Assembly: GCF_001294575.1 (NCBI RefSeq)
Contig: NZ_CP012676.1
Coordinates: forward strand, 4,066,001-4,130,000
Reading direction: 5' to 3'
Origin: Pseudomonas versuta
GTDB lineage: Bacteria > Pseudomonadota > Gammaproteobacteria > Pseudomonadales > Pseudomonadaceae
Length of the DNA: 64,000 nt
Below are positions 28,679 through 36,823 of the stretch, one piece after another (the stretch's first letter is position 1; every line of letters begins with the position of its first letter). The notes beneath the pieces are model-generated. The model made no database searches. It was not told where the DNA came from and saw nothing but the letters and a program-made list of their open reading frames with translations. Position numbers and translations under genes: made by a program.

Positions 28679-30118
28679 TCAGGGCTGTTTGGGCAGGCGC
28701 CCGTCGATCAATTGATACAACGCACTGTCCGCTGGCCAGTTACGCATGAAGCGCGCCCGGTCACGGGCATACGCCGGGGCGAAACTGCTCAGGGAACGGT
28801 GCTGGCACATCGAATCCAGATCAATCAGCGCCCAACGCCCTTCATCCCAGAACACGTTATGTCCCTTGAGGTCGCCATGACTGATGCGCTCGCGAATCAA
28901 ATCGGCAAACAACCCGTCCAGCGCCTGCAACTCGACTAGCGGCGCATCACCCCTCTCAACATAGGGCGCAAAGCGCTCGATGATGTCCGGGCCCGGCAAG
29001 TACTCGGTCACCAGATACGCTTTGCCGCGCAGCCAGCAAAAACGTGTTTCCAGCAACGCCAGCGGCTGGGGCGTAGCAATGCCCAGAAACGCCAGGCGGT
29101 TGCCCTCGCGCCACGAATGCCAGGCCCGGCTCGGACGCCAAAAGCGCTTGAGCCAGTGGGCGAAACCTTTGATGTTGTAGCGCTTGACCACCAGCGTGCG
29201 GCCCGCCACTTCAACCTTGCCAACACTCGCTGCACCACCGGTTTTATAAAGGTGTCCCTGATCGAGCAAGGCATCGGCCCGGGCCAGTACCGGCAGCATC
29301 GCTGCCTCCTGGTCGCGGCGAATGCCGCGCAAGGCAAAAGCCCCGCGCTGCACGCTGAACAAGGTGCAGTCCCGACCGACCTTGGTCAGAAAGTCGTTCA
29401 GCCGCCAGGCACGGATTTTCTCGACTTGCTTGAGCAGCGCTTCCATCGGCAAGGCGTGCTCGCCATTGCTGAGCAAATAATGCACCAGCAATTCTTCGAT
29501 AAACGGCTCAAGGTTTTTCGGCAACTGGGCGAAGAACACGCCCAGGTTTTCCAGCACTTTTTGTCGGGACAGCGGCTTGCCTGCCTCTTCGACGCAAATA
29601 CCCGCACCGTCGATCAAATACAGCTTGCCGTTCTGGCGCAGCAGGTTGTCCAAGTGCAGGTCTTCCTGCCAGAGCCCCTTGAGGTGCATCTGCCCGATCG
29701 CGCCCAGCGCTTGTGCCAATACGGCTTGTTGCTCATCTGCCAGGACCGGCAAACCCTGCACCGCTTTCCAGGCCATATCCAGGCTCTGGGCGTTTTCCAG
29801 AAACTCGAACAGCAACCAGCCGCCCTCGCCTTCCTGCAAACCGTCGGCCAGCAGCAAGGGCGTGGTCAGCCCTTGCTCGGCCAGCAGACGCACGCCATTG
29901 AGCTCGCGCTGAAAATTGCGCGCAGCTTTAGGGCCCACCATCAACTTGGCCAGCACCGTACGCCCGCGCCAGACACCGGCGCCGACATAGCGCTGGCCCG
30001 GCAACACGCGCAACAGGGTCAGCAGTTGCAGCCTGGCGGGCCCGGCGGCGTCCTCCAGCTCAATGCTTAGCGGCAAGCCCGGCGCACGCCCGGCGTTTTG
30101 CAGTTCGGACAAACGCAT
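28679..30118 (-). CDS. Protein with two tandem LPS-kinase-like domains
   Basis: A 479-residue cytoplasmic protein with two kinase folds in a row. Domain 1 (about 40-240) has candidate ATP Lys58, a catalytic loop EDLHLDN with Asp153, and metal Asp170 in LIDGAG. Domain 2 (about 270-475) has Lys312, the loop SHGDLKGHN with Asp416, and Asp433 in LIDLD. Both look intact. The gene ends the waaF-led core operon, and its ATG shares a base with the previous stop (TGATG). It corresponds in position to P. aeruginosa PA5006. The likely substrates are heptose or other core sugars, which is inference from context. Confidence 0.85.
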   Translation of the reverse strand: MRLSELQNAGRAPGLPLSIELEDAAGPARLQLLTLLRVLPGQRYVGAGVWRGRTVLAKLMVGPKAARNFQRELNGVRLLAEQGLTTPLLLADGLQEGEGGWLLFEFLENAQSLDMAWKAVQGLPVLADEQQAVLAQALGAIGQMHLKGLWQEDLHLDNLLRQNGKLYLIDGAGICVEEAGKPLSRQKVLENLGVFFAQLPKNLEPFIEELLVHYLLSNGEHALPMEALLKQVEKIRAWRLNDFLTKVGRDCTLFSVQRGAFALRGIRRDQEAAMLPVLARADALLDQGHLYKTGGAASVGKVEVAGRTLVVKRYNIKGFAHWLKRFWRPSRAWHSWREGNRLAFLGIATPQPLALLETRFCWLRGKAYLVTEYLPGPDIIERFAPYVERGDAPLVELQALDGLFADLIRERISHGDLKGHNVFWDEGRWALIDLDSMCQHRSLSSFAPAYARDRARFMRNWPADSALYQLIDGRLPKQP

Positions 30119-30870
30119 CAGCGGGTCTCCTTGTGGCTGCGACGCACGTTCAGGCGCTGATACCACGCATCCACCAGGCCACTGTCTGCCGGCTGTTTCA
30201 GATAGGCCGCGAGTAAGGCGCGCACGTCAGCTTCAGTCCAGGCATGGGCCCGACGCAGCAACGGCTCGATATCCTTGACCCGGTCACGTTGGCCCAGCAG
30301 CAAGGGCCGGGTTTTTTCCAGGTCGATCAGTTGCGCGCGATAGGCCGCCCCATCAGGCTGCAAGAAAATGTGCTTGGGATAAAAACAGCCGTGAACCTGA
30401 CGCACCGCGTGCAGGCGACGCGCCAACCGGCCGCATGCCTGCAAGATCGCCTGCTGTTGCCCGGCCGTCAGTTGCGACCACTGCTCAAGCAACGAATCCA
30501 GATCAGTCCAGCCATCCAGAGCGCGGGTCATCAGGATCGCCCGACGCTCGCCCGGCACTTTGCGTTCGCCAAAGAACACGGCTTCCAGCGCCGGAATGCC
30601 TAGCTGTTTATAACGTTCAATATTGCGAAATTCGCGGGCAAAGCTCGGCTCGCCCAACGGACTGTGTAGCGTGCGGGTCAGGTAGTTGCTCTGGCGCTTG
30701 AGGTAAAAGCCCTGGCCTTCCAGATCCATACGAAACACGCTGCTCCAGCCACCACCACTGGTGTTGGGTTCATCCACCGCCTCCAGTTGCACGGCCCACA
30801 ACGCATCAAAGTCAGCCAGCCCGTTGCGCTCAAGCAAGGCCCGTTCGGCGTCTGCAACAAAATCAGTCAT
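30118..30870 (-). CDS. InaA-type LPS kinase-like protein
   Basis: A 250-residue kinase-fold protein of the InaA/LPS kinase family. The segment FYLKRQSNYLTR supplies the candidate ATP Lys, and LIDLEKTRP supplies the metal-site Asp. The catalytic loop reads HGCFYPKHIF, with Cys162 where HRD/HGD kinases have Asp, as I recall is usual for InaA relatives. Whether it phosphorylates the core is therefore open. ATGA overlap with the preceding wapP gene and TGATG with the following one show tight coupling. This or its neighbour may be the counterpart of WapQ. Confidence 0.83.
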   Translation of the reverse strand: MTDFVADAERALLERNGLADFDALWAVQLEAVDEPNTSGGGWSSVFRMDLEGQGFYLKRQSNYLTRTLHSPLGEPSFAREFRNIERYKQLGIPALEAVFFGERKVPGERRAILMTRALDGWTDLDSLLEQWSQLTAGQQQAILQACGRLARRLHAVRQVHGCFYPKHIFLQPDGAAYRAQLIDLEKTRPLLLGQRDRVKDIEPLLRRAHAWTEADVRALLAAYLKQPADSGLVDAWYQRLNVRRSHKETR

Positions 30871-31601
30871 TCCCGGCCCTCAAAGAAACGCACGATATGA
30901 CGAACCCGCTCTTTGTCCGCCGCGTTGAGCGTATTACGCCCCGTGTACTGGAAATAAAAACGCAGGCGCTGGGTGGCAGTCAGGTGGTATTTGGCCACTT
31001 TGTCCAGGCATGCCAGGTCTTTGGTGATGCGGTACTTGAGCCAGAAACCGCGCCAGAAATCGCCGTTGGGGCAGTCGATCAAATACAGTTTTGCCTGATC
31101 GTCGATCAGCAGGTTGCGCCACTTGAGATCGTTATGGGTGAAGCGGTGGTCGTGCATGATCCGCGTACAGCGGGCCAATTGACGACTCACGCCATCGACC
31201 CAGGCGCGATCCTTGAGCAACGGATCGTGGTTGTCGGCCAGCTCTGACAAGTCGCGGGTATTGGGCAGCTCGCGAGTAATCAAGGCACCACGGGCATAGG
31301 CCGCGCCGCTGCGCTCAAGCCCCCAGGCCACGACTTCTGCCGTGGGAATGCCCCACTTGGCGAAACGCTTGAGGTTTTGCCATTCGGATTTGACCCGCGG
31401 GCGCCCCAGATAACGGCGCAAGCCTTTGCCGGCACCGGTGTAGCGTTTGACGTAATAATTGACCCCGCCGCGCTCGACGCGAATGACCTCGGACAGCGGG
31501 TCACGGGTCAGGTGCTCCCCCTGCAAGGCAAAAACCGCATCCAGAGTGCCAAAATCCGCTGTCAGAGCGCTGTAAGCCGGTTCCAGATTCCAGCCCGCCA
31601 T
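30867..31601 (-). CDS. wapP: LPS core heptose kinase WapP
   Basis: A 244-residue kinase-fold protein. The candidate ATP Lys lies in VNYYVKRYTG, the catalytic loop is FTHNDLKWRN with Asp158, and the metal-site Asp is in LIDCPNGD. All three are consistent with an active small-molecule kinase. Position directly after waaP matches wapP of P. aeruginosa, implicated in phosphorylating inner-core heptose. Its ATG overlaps the waaP stop (TAATG). The exact heptose position cannot be told from sequence. Confidence 0.88.
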   Translation of the reverse strand: MAGWNLEPAYSALTADFGTLDAVFALQGEHLTRDPLSEVIRVERGGVNYYVKRYTGAGKGLRRYLGRPRVKSEWQNLKRFAKWGIPTAEVVAWGLERSGAAYARGALITRELPNTRDLSELADNHDPLLKDRAWVDGVSRQLARCTRIMHDHRFTHNDLKWRNLLIDDQAKLYLIDCPNGDFWRGFWLKYRITKDLACLDKVAKYHLTATQRLRFYFQYTGRNTLNAADKERVRHIVRFFEGRE

Positions 31602-32407
31602 TACAGTGCATCTCCATAACGCAGTTTGCGTTCATAGAGTTTGCTCGCCTTGCCTTCGAGCCACGCCAGCAAGCGGGCCTCTTCGCGCAGGATCTGGCGC
31701 AGCGGCCGCTGGAAATAACCGCGCAGGAATCGCAGCTTGTCGCGTTGGGTCAGACCGATGTCCAGCGCCGAGAAATACAGCGCCGCCAGGTCTTTATTAC
31801 GCCAGCGCTTGCTGATCACCGTACGGGTCTGGGCGCGATGCAGGTCAATGATCGACAGGCGGAAATTTTCGGCCGTGACCGGTTTGTCGGTGTGCAACAA
31901 AAAGTGGCAGATGTAGCAGTCGCGGTGGTTGACCCCGGCGCGGTGCATCATGCCGGTCATGCGCGCCACTTCGGCGATCAGCGCATGCTTGAGTTTGGGC
32001 CGCGGCGGCTCTTTGACCCAGTTGAGGCTGAAGTCTTCGAGGCTGACGGTGGGGGCCAGCTCTTCAGTGATGATGAACGAGTGCTGGGCGGCCGGGTTGC
32101 TGCCCTTTTCGCCATAGGCGACAGCCGTCATGGTCGGTACGCCGACTTCGTGCAGGCGCTTGATCGCACGCCATTCCTGGCCTGCACCGAGAACCGGCAG
32201 CTTGGCGGTCAGCAAGTTTTTAAAGACTTCACCCCAGCCAATGCCGCGGTGAATTTTAACAAAGAAACCGCGTCCGTCGACTTCAGTACGCAAGGTACGC
32301 CGGCCTTCCAGTTCGCGGTAAACCTCGCCTTCCAGACGCTCGACTTCGGTGAACGCATCGCGCCCGGCCCACAAGCTTTTGAACGGTTCGGCAAGAATCA
32401 GTTTCAT
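31601..32407 (-). CDS. waaP: LPS core heptose I kinase WaaP
   Basis: A 268-residue kinase that adds phosphate to O-4 of heptose I; it is essential for LPS export in P. aeruginosa. The key residues are visible: Lys51 (FVKIH), Asp163 in the HRD motif (NHRDCYICHF) and Asp188 in SIIDLH. The Asp163 numbering matches the known catalytic residue of P. aeruginosa WaaP. The start shares a base with the waaG stop (TGATG), placing it in the middle of the waaF-waaC-waaG-waaP-wapP operon. Confidence 0.97.
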   Translation of the reverse strand: MKLILAEPFKSLWAGRDAFTEVERLEGEVYRELEGRRTLRTEVDGRGFFVKIHRGIGWGEVFKNLLTAKLPVLGAGQEWRAIKRLHEVGVPTMTAVAYGEKGSNPAAQHSFIITEELAPTVSLEDFSLNWVKEPPRPKLKHALIAEVARMTGMMHRAGVNHRDCYICHFLLHTDKPVTAENFRLSIIDLHRAQTRTVISKRWRNKDLAALYFSALDIGLTQRDKLRFLRGYFQRPLRQILREEARLLAWLEGKASKLYERKLRYGDAL

Positions 32408-33528
32408 CAGTGTTGCTCCGCCAGAATCACATCCGCAGCGTGCTGCGGCATGCTATAGAGGTCGGCCGTCTGCGCGTAGGCCAGGCCGTTTTGGCTCCAG
32501 GCCGCACGTGCAGCATCGTCGGACAACATGTGTGTCAGGTATTCATTGAGTTGCGTTTGTTCGAACGGCTCATCCAGCACCCGCCCGCAATCGGCGTCAC
32601 TGATGTAGTGGGCATAGCCGCACACCGCGCTGACCAGTACCGGCAACCCGGCCACCAGCGCTTCAAGCAGTACCGTGCCGGTGTTTTCGTTGTAAGCGGG
32701 ATGGATCAGCAAATCGGCACCCAGCAGGAAGCGCGGGATGTCACTGCGGCCCTTGAGGAACTGCACGTGATCGCCCAGCCCCAGAGTGGCGCTTTGCAGC
32801 TGGAAAACCTTGGGGTCGTCCTGGCCGATGACAAACAGCCGGGTGCGTTTTCTAAGCTGCGACGGCAACGCGGCCAGGGCTTTGAGGCTGCGGTCCACCC
32901 CCTTGGTCTTGAACCCGGAGCCAATCTGTACCAGCAACAGGTCGTCGTCGGCCAGCTTGAACTCGCGGCGGAACTCGGCGCGAATCTCGGCCACATTGGC
33001 CGGGGCACGGCGGTCCAGTGCAATACCCGGCGGCAACAAATGGAAGCGCTGCAGCGGAGTTTGGTAATGCTTGATAAACAGCGGTTGTTGGACCTCGGAA
33101 ATCATCAGGATTTCGGTCCTGGCGTCTTTGTCGAAGACCGCGCGCTCGTATTCGGCAAAATGTTTGTAGCGCTTGAAGTGGCGATACATCGAGTGGCGCA
33201 AATTCTGCGCCTTGTCCTCAAAGCAGCCATCCGCCGCGTAGTACACGTCCAGACCCGGCATTTTGTTGAAGCCAATCACCCGATCAACCGGGCGCTTGAC
33301 CAGATCGGCCTGCATCCAGGCGAGCATTTTTTCATTGCGCGTGTGATTGAAGAATGCCTTGACCGGCGCCACCAGCACTTCGAAGCCCGGCGGAATATCG
33401 CCCTCCCAGATCATCGTGTACACACGGATCTGGTGCCCGCGCTTCTGGCACTCCAGGGCAATACGCATGAAATCGCGTTGCAGGCCGCCAAACGGGAAGT
33501 ATTTGTACAACACAAAAGCCAGTTGCAT
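32407..33528 (-). CDS. waaG: LPS core glycosyltransferase WaaG
   Basis: A 373-residue GT4 enzyme that adds the first hexose of the outer core to heptose II. It begins LAFVLYKYFPFGGLQRDF, the acceptor-side glycine loop of WaaG, and has LVQIGSGFKTKG and HPAYNENTGTVLLEALVAG with the E-x7-E donor motif. The length matches WaaG. In P. aeruginosa the donor is a UDP-hexosamine rather than UDP-glucose, so the sugar is not certain. It is coupled to waaC upstream (TGATG) and to waaP downstream. Confidence 0.95.
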   Translation of the reverse strand: MQLAFVLYKYFPFGGLQRDFMRIALECQKRGHQIRVYTMIWEGDIPPGFEVLVAPVKAFFNHTRNEKMLAWMQADLVKRPVDRVIGFNKMPGLDVYYAADGCFEDKAQNLRHSMYRHFKRYKHFAEYERAVFDKDARTEILMISEVQQPLFIKHYQTPLQRFHLLPPGIALDRRAPANVAEIRAEFRREFKLADDDLLLVQIGSGFKTKGVDRSLKALAALPSQLRKRTRLFVIGQDDPKVFQLQSATLGLGDHVQFLKGRSDIPRFLLGADLLIHPAYNENTGTVLLEALVAGLPVLVSAVCGYAHYISDADCGRVLDEPFEQTQLNEYLTHMLSDDAARAAWSQNGLAYAQTADLYSMPQHAADVILAEQH

Positions 33529-34589
33529 CAGCGCAGTTCCTCAGCCAGTAACAACGTGCTTAATCGACTCGCGACACGCTCAGGGTTCAGACGAGTGAAG
33601 CACAAGGGCCACTCGTTCTTCAGATCAAACCGCTGCTGGTCCTGTGCAGTCGGCTGGTAAGTACATTTTTTCTGCAGGCACGGTGCACAGGGAAAATCGC
33701 TGGCCAGATGGATCTGCACCTTGCCGTAGGCGCCCGTGAGGCCGGGGTTGGTCGGCCCGAACAGGGAGATGGTCGGCACATCGAGTGCCGCAGCCAGATG
33801 CCCGAGGCCGGTGTCCACCGCCACACAGGCACTGGCGCTGGCCAATACCCTGGCAACACCTGCCAGGTTCAGTTTGGGCAGAACCACTGCGTTGCCCAAA
33901 CCATTGGCAATGCGCTCTGCCCTGGATTTTTCCGCCGGGTTGCCCCACGGCAGGCGAACTTCAACACCCTTGTCCGCCATCCGTAGCGCCAGGTCGCGCC
34001 AGTACAGTTCAGGCCAGTGCTTGGTGTCCCAGGTAGTGCCATGCAAAAACAGTACGTAAGGCTTGTTGCGCGGCAATTCAATCAGGCGCTCGACATCGAG
34101 GCCGTAATCGCCCAGCCCCTTGGGCAAGTCGTAGCCCAAAGCGACGGCAAACAACTGGCGCAGGCGCTCAACCGCATGCTGCCCACGGGCTACGGCCAGA
34201 CGACGCTGATAAAAGCGGCTGGCCAGCGGTTCGCGGGCAGAGTTTTTGTCCAGGCCGGCCACCGGAGCGTTGACGTAGCGCGTCAGCCAGGCACTTTTAA
34301 CCAGGCCCTGGGCGTCGATCACCAGATCGTATTTCTCGGCACGCAGGCTTTGCTTGAAACGTCGCCATTCGCCGCTCTTGATGGTTTGCCAAATGTTTTT
34401 GCGCCAGCGGCGGATCGCCACCGGAATCACTTTGCCCACTGCCGGGTGCCAGGTCGGAATCTCGGCAAAGCCTTCTTCCACCACCCAGTCGAAAGTGATC
34501 CCCGGAATGGCCCGCGCCGCATCGGACAGCGCCGGCAAGGCATGAATCACATCTCCCAGGGATGAGGTTTTGACCAACAGAACGCGCAC
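33528..34589 (-). CDS. waaC: LPS heptosyltransferase I
   Basis: A 353-residue GT9 enzyme transferring the first L,D-heptose from ADP-heptose to Kdo. It starts at a GTG at 34589 (MRVLLVKTSSLGDV), the usual WaaC beginning. It carries the donor-site block AVDTGLGHLAAAL and LFGPTNPGLTGAYG. The GTG starts one base past the waaF stop codon. The substrate comes from HldE encoded upstream in this window. Confidence 0.96.
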   Translation of the reverse strand: MRVLLVKTSSLGDVIHALPALSDAARAIPGITFDWVVEEGFAEIPTWHPAVGKVIPVAIRRWRKNIWQTIKSGEWRRFKQSLRAEKYDLVIDAQGLVKSAWLTRYVNAPVAGLDKNSAREPLASRFYQRRLAVARGQHAVERLRQLFAVALGYDLPKGLGDYGLDVERLIELPRNKPYVLFLHGTTWDTKHWPELYWRDLALRMADKGVEVRLPWGNPAEKSRAERIANGLGNAVVLPKLNLAGVARVLASASACVAVDTGLGHLAAALDVPTISLFGPTNPGLTGAYGKVQIHLASDFPCAPCLQKKCTYQPTAQDQQRFDLKNEWPLCFTRLNPERVASRLSTLLLAEELR

Positions 34590-35624
34590 CTAGTTGACCT
34601 CGACCACAGAACCCTGCAAACGCTGCAAGGCTTCAACCACCGGTTGCGGCATCAGTTCACGCAGGCAGTTGTAGTGGCCGAAACGGCAGGTACGATCGAA
34701 GCACGGGCTGCAATCGAGGCCCAGGCGCACGATCTCGACCTTGTCGGCCAAGGGCGGAGTGAAGCCCGGCGATGTCGAGCCATACACCGCCACCAGCGGG
34801 CGATTAAGCGCCGCCGCCACGTGCATCAGCCCCGAATCGTTGGACACCACCGCATCAGCGCACGACAACAGATCAATGGCTTGCGCCAGCGAAGTCTCGC
34901 CGCTGAGGTTGACCGACTCTTCACGCAGCCCCGGAATCAGCCGCGAGCGGATGTCTTCCCCCACCCCGTGATCGTTTTTAGAGCCGAACAGCCAGACTTG
35001 CCAGCCTTCGCGGATTTTCTGCTCGGCCACCGCAGCGTAGTGCTCGGAAGGCCAGCGCTTGGACTCACCGAACTCAGCACCCGGGCACAGCGCCAGCACC
35101 GGACGGTCCAGTGCCAGACCAAACTTGTCCAGGGCCGCAGCGCGACTCCCCGGATCGATTTGCAAAGCGGGACGCGGGTACGGCCGGGGCAGATCTGCAC
35201 CGGGCGCATAGGCCAGCGCCATAAAGCGCTCGATCATCAGCGGATAGCGCTCTTTATCGAGCTTGCGCACGTCGTTGAGCAGGCCGTAGCGGAACTCACC
35301 GCGCCAGCCAGTGCGCTTGGGGATACCGGCGAAAAACGGCACCAGTGCCGATTTCAGCGAGTTGGGCAGCAGGATGGCCTGATCGTATTGCCCTTTGAGG
35401 GACTTGCCGATCTTGCGTCGCGTGGCCAGTTCGAGTGCGCCGTGGCCGAGCGCAAAGCTCAAGGCCTGACGAACTTCAGGCATACGCTCAAGGATGGGCC
35501 GGCTCCACTCAGGGGCCAGCACATCGATTGCGCACTCCGGGTGACGCTGTTTCAGGCACTGGAACAGTGTCTGCGCCATCACCATGTCACCGACCCAGCT
35601 GGGCCCAACGATCAAAATATTCAT
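34590..35624 (-). CDS. waaF: LPS heptosyltransferase II
   Basis: A 344-residue GT9 enzyme adding the second heptose to the inner core. It starts MNILIVGPSWVGDMVMAQ, the standard WaaF N-terminus, and has VSNDSGLMHVAAAL and YGSTSPGFTPPL at the donor site. The ATG at 35624 is chosen; an upstream extension to 35675 adds 17 residues absent from the family. It is the first gene of the seven-gene core operon that runs to the tandem-kinase gene. Confidence 0.96.
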   Translation of the reverse strand: MNILIVGPSWVGDMVMAQTLFQCLKQRHPECAIDVLAPEWSRPILERMPEVRQALSFALGHGALELATRRKIGKSLKGQYDQAILLPNSLKSALVPFFAGIPKRTGWRGEFRYGLLNDVRKLDKERYPLMIERFMALAYAPGADLPRPYPRPALQIDPGSRAAALDKFGLALDRPVLALCPGAEFGESKRWPSEHYAAVAEQKIREGWQVWLFGSKNDHGVGEDIRSRLIPGLREESVNLSGETSLAQAIDLLSCADAVVSNDSGLMHVAAALNRPLVAVYGSTSPGFTPPLADKVEIVRLGLDCSPCFDRTCRFGHYNCLRELMPQPVVEALQRLQGSVVEVN

Positions 35625-35685
35625 AAGTTTCCATAAACGAGCAAGGGAGGCATTCGCCTGATACCTGCCAGTCAACAGCCTTCAA

Positions 35686-35750
35686 CTGTAGGAGCGAGCT
35701 TGCTCGCGAGCCTCTCAAGAAAGACCTCGCGAGCAAGCTCGCTCCTACAG
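35686..35750. repeat. REP pair, GTAGGAGCGAGC subfamily
   Basis: Two near-identical inverted arms (CTGTAGGAGCGAGCTTGCTC and GAGCAAGCTCGCTCCTACAG) with a ~20-base loop lie between ilvE and waaF, both on the minus strand, and so upstream of the core operon. Confidence 0.93.
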
Positions 35751-35814
35751 AAACAGCGTTCATTTAACTGACGGGAATCAGGCATTCGCCTCCCCGCTGT
35801 AGTGCCATATCGCT

Positions 35815-36738
35815 TTATTTGACCAGTGTACGCCACTCTGGGTGAGCCGTAGTCTTGCCGGTCACTAGATCAAAGTAGGCCTTTTGCAGTTTTTCGGTGA
35901 TCGGACCACGACGGCCAATACCGATCAGTCGCCCGTCAACTTCGCGAATCGGCGTTACTTCAGCGGCAGTGCCGGTAAAGAATGCTTCGTCGGCGATGTA
36001 CACCTCGTCGCGGGTAATGCGTTTTTCTACAAACTGGTACCCAAGCTCGGTGGCCAGGGTCAGGATCGTGCTGCGGGTGATGCCGTTCAGGCAAGCCGTC
36101 ACGTCCGGGGTGTAGATCACGCCGTCCTTGATCAGGAATACGTTTTCGCCCGAGCCTTCGGCCACGAAGCCTTCCGGGTCCAGCAACAGCGCTTCGTCGG
36201 CACCGCCGGAAATCGCTTCCTGCAGAGCCAGCATCGAGTTGATGTAGTGACCATTGGCCTTGGCCCGGGTCATGGAAATGTTCACGTGGTGACGGGTAAA
36301 GGAGCTGGTACGCACCTTGATCCCGACTTCCAGGGCCTCGGCGCCCATGTAGGCACCCCAGCTCCAAGGCGCGATGATCACGTGGACTTTAAGGCCGGTG
36401 GCACGCAGGCCCATGGCTTCGGATCCGTAGAACACCATCGGCCGGATGTAAGCGCTGTCGAGGTTGTTTTCACGCACCGCAAGGCGGGTCGCTTCGTTGA
36501 TTTCGTCTTTGCTGAACGGGATTTTCATGCCCATGATGTGGGCCGAATCGAACAGGCGGTCAGTGTGCGCCTGCAGCCGGAAAATCGCCGGGCCTTGCGG
36601 GGTTTCATACGCGCGTACACCTTCAAACACGCCCATGCCGTAGTGCAGGGTATGGGTCAGCACGTGGGTTGTCGCATCGCGCCACGGCACCAGCTTGCCG
36701 TCATACCAGATCACACCATCACGATCAGCCATCGACAT
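35815..36738 (-). CDS. ilvE: Branched-chain amino acid aminotransferase
   Basis: A 307-residue fold-type IV PLP enzyme that makes valine, leucine and isoleucine from their keto acids. The segment SMTRAKANGHYINS holds the PLP lysine, and EGSGENVFLIKDG is the class IV signature. Three ATGs lie close together. The one at 36738 (MSMADRDG) is best placed after GAGGAG and yields the length known for pseudomonad IlvE. It follows glnE on the same strand with an 85-nt gap and no strong terminator. Confidence 0.96.
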   Translation of the reverse strand: MSMADRDGVIWYDGKLVPWRDATTHVLTHTLHYGMGVFEGVRAYETPQGPAIFRLQAHTDRLFDSAHIMGMKIPFSKDEINEATRLAVRENNLDSAYIRPMVFYGSEAMGLRATGLKVHVIIAPWSWGAYMGAEALEVGIKVRTSSFTRHHVNISMTRAKANGHYINSMLALQEAISGGADEALLLDPEGFVAEGSGENVFLIKDGVIYTPDVTACLNGITRSTILTLATELGYQFVEKRITRDEVYIADEAFFTGTAAEVTPIREVDGRLIGIGRRGPITEKLQKAYFDLVTGKTTAHPEWRTLVK

Positions 36739-36823
36739 CATTACGCTCCTCAAAGAATCCAGCACCTGCGCATGACACGTCAGGCAAATTGGACGGGCCT
36801 TATGGACCCGCCGGATACGTTCT

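Noticed and set aside
36739-36823. A terminator between glnE and ilvE
   Set aside because: GGACGGGCC and GGACCCGCC pair only partly and no T run follows, so I did not call it.
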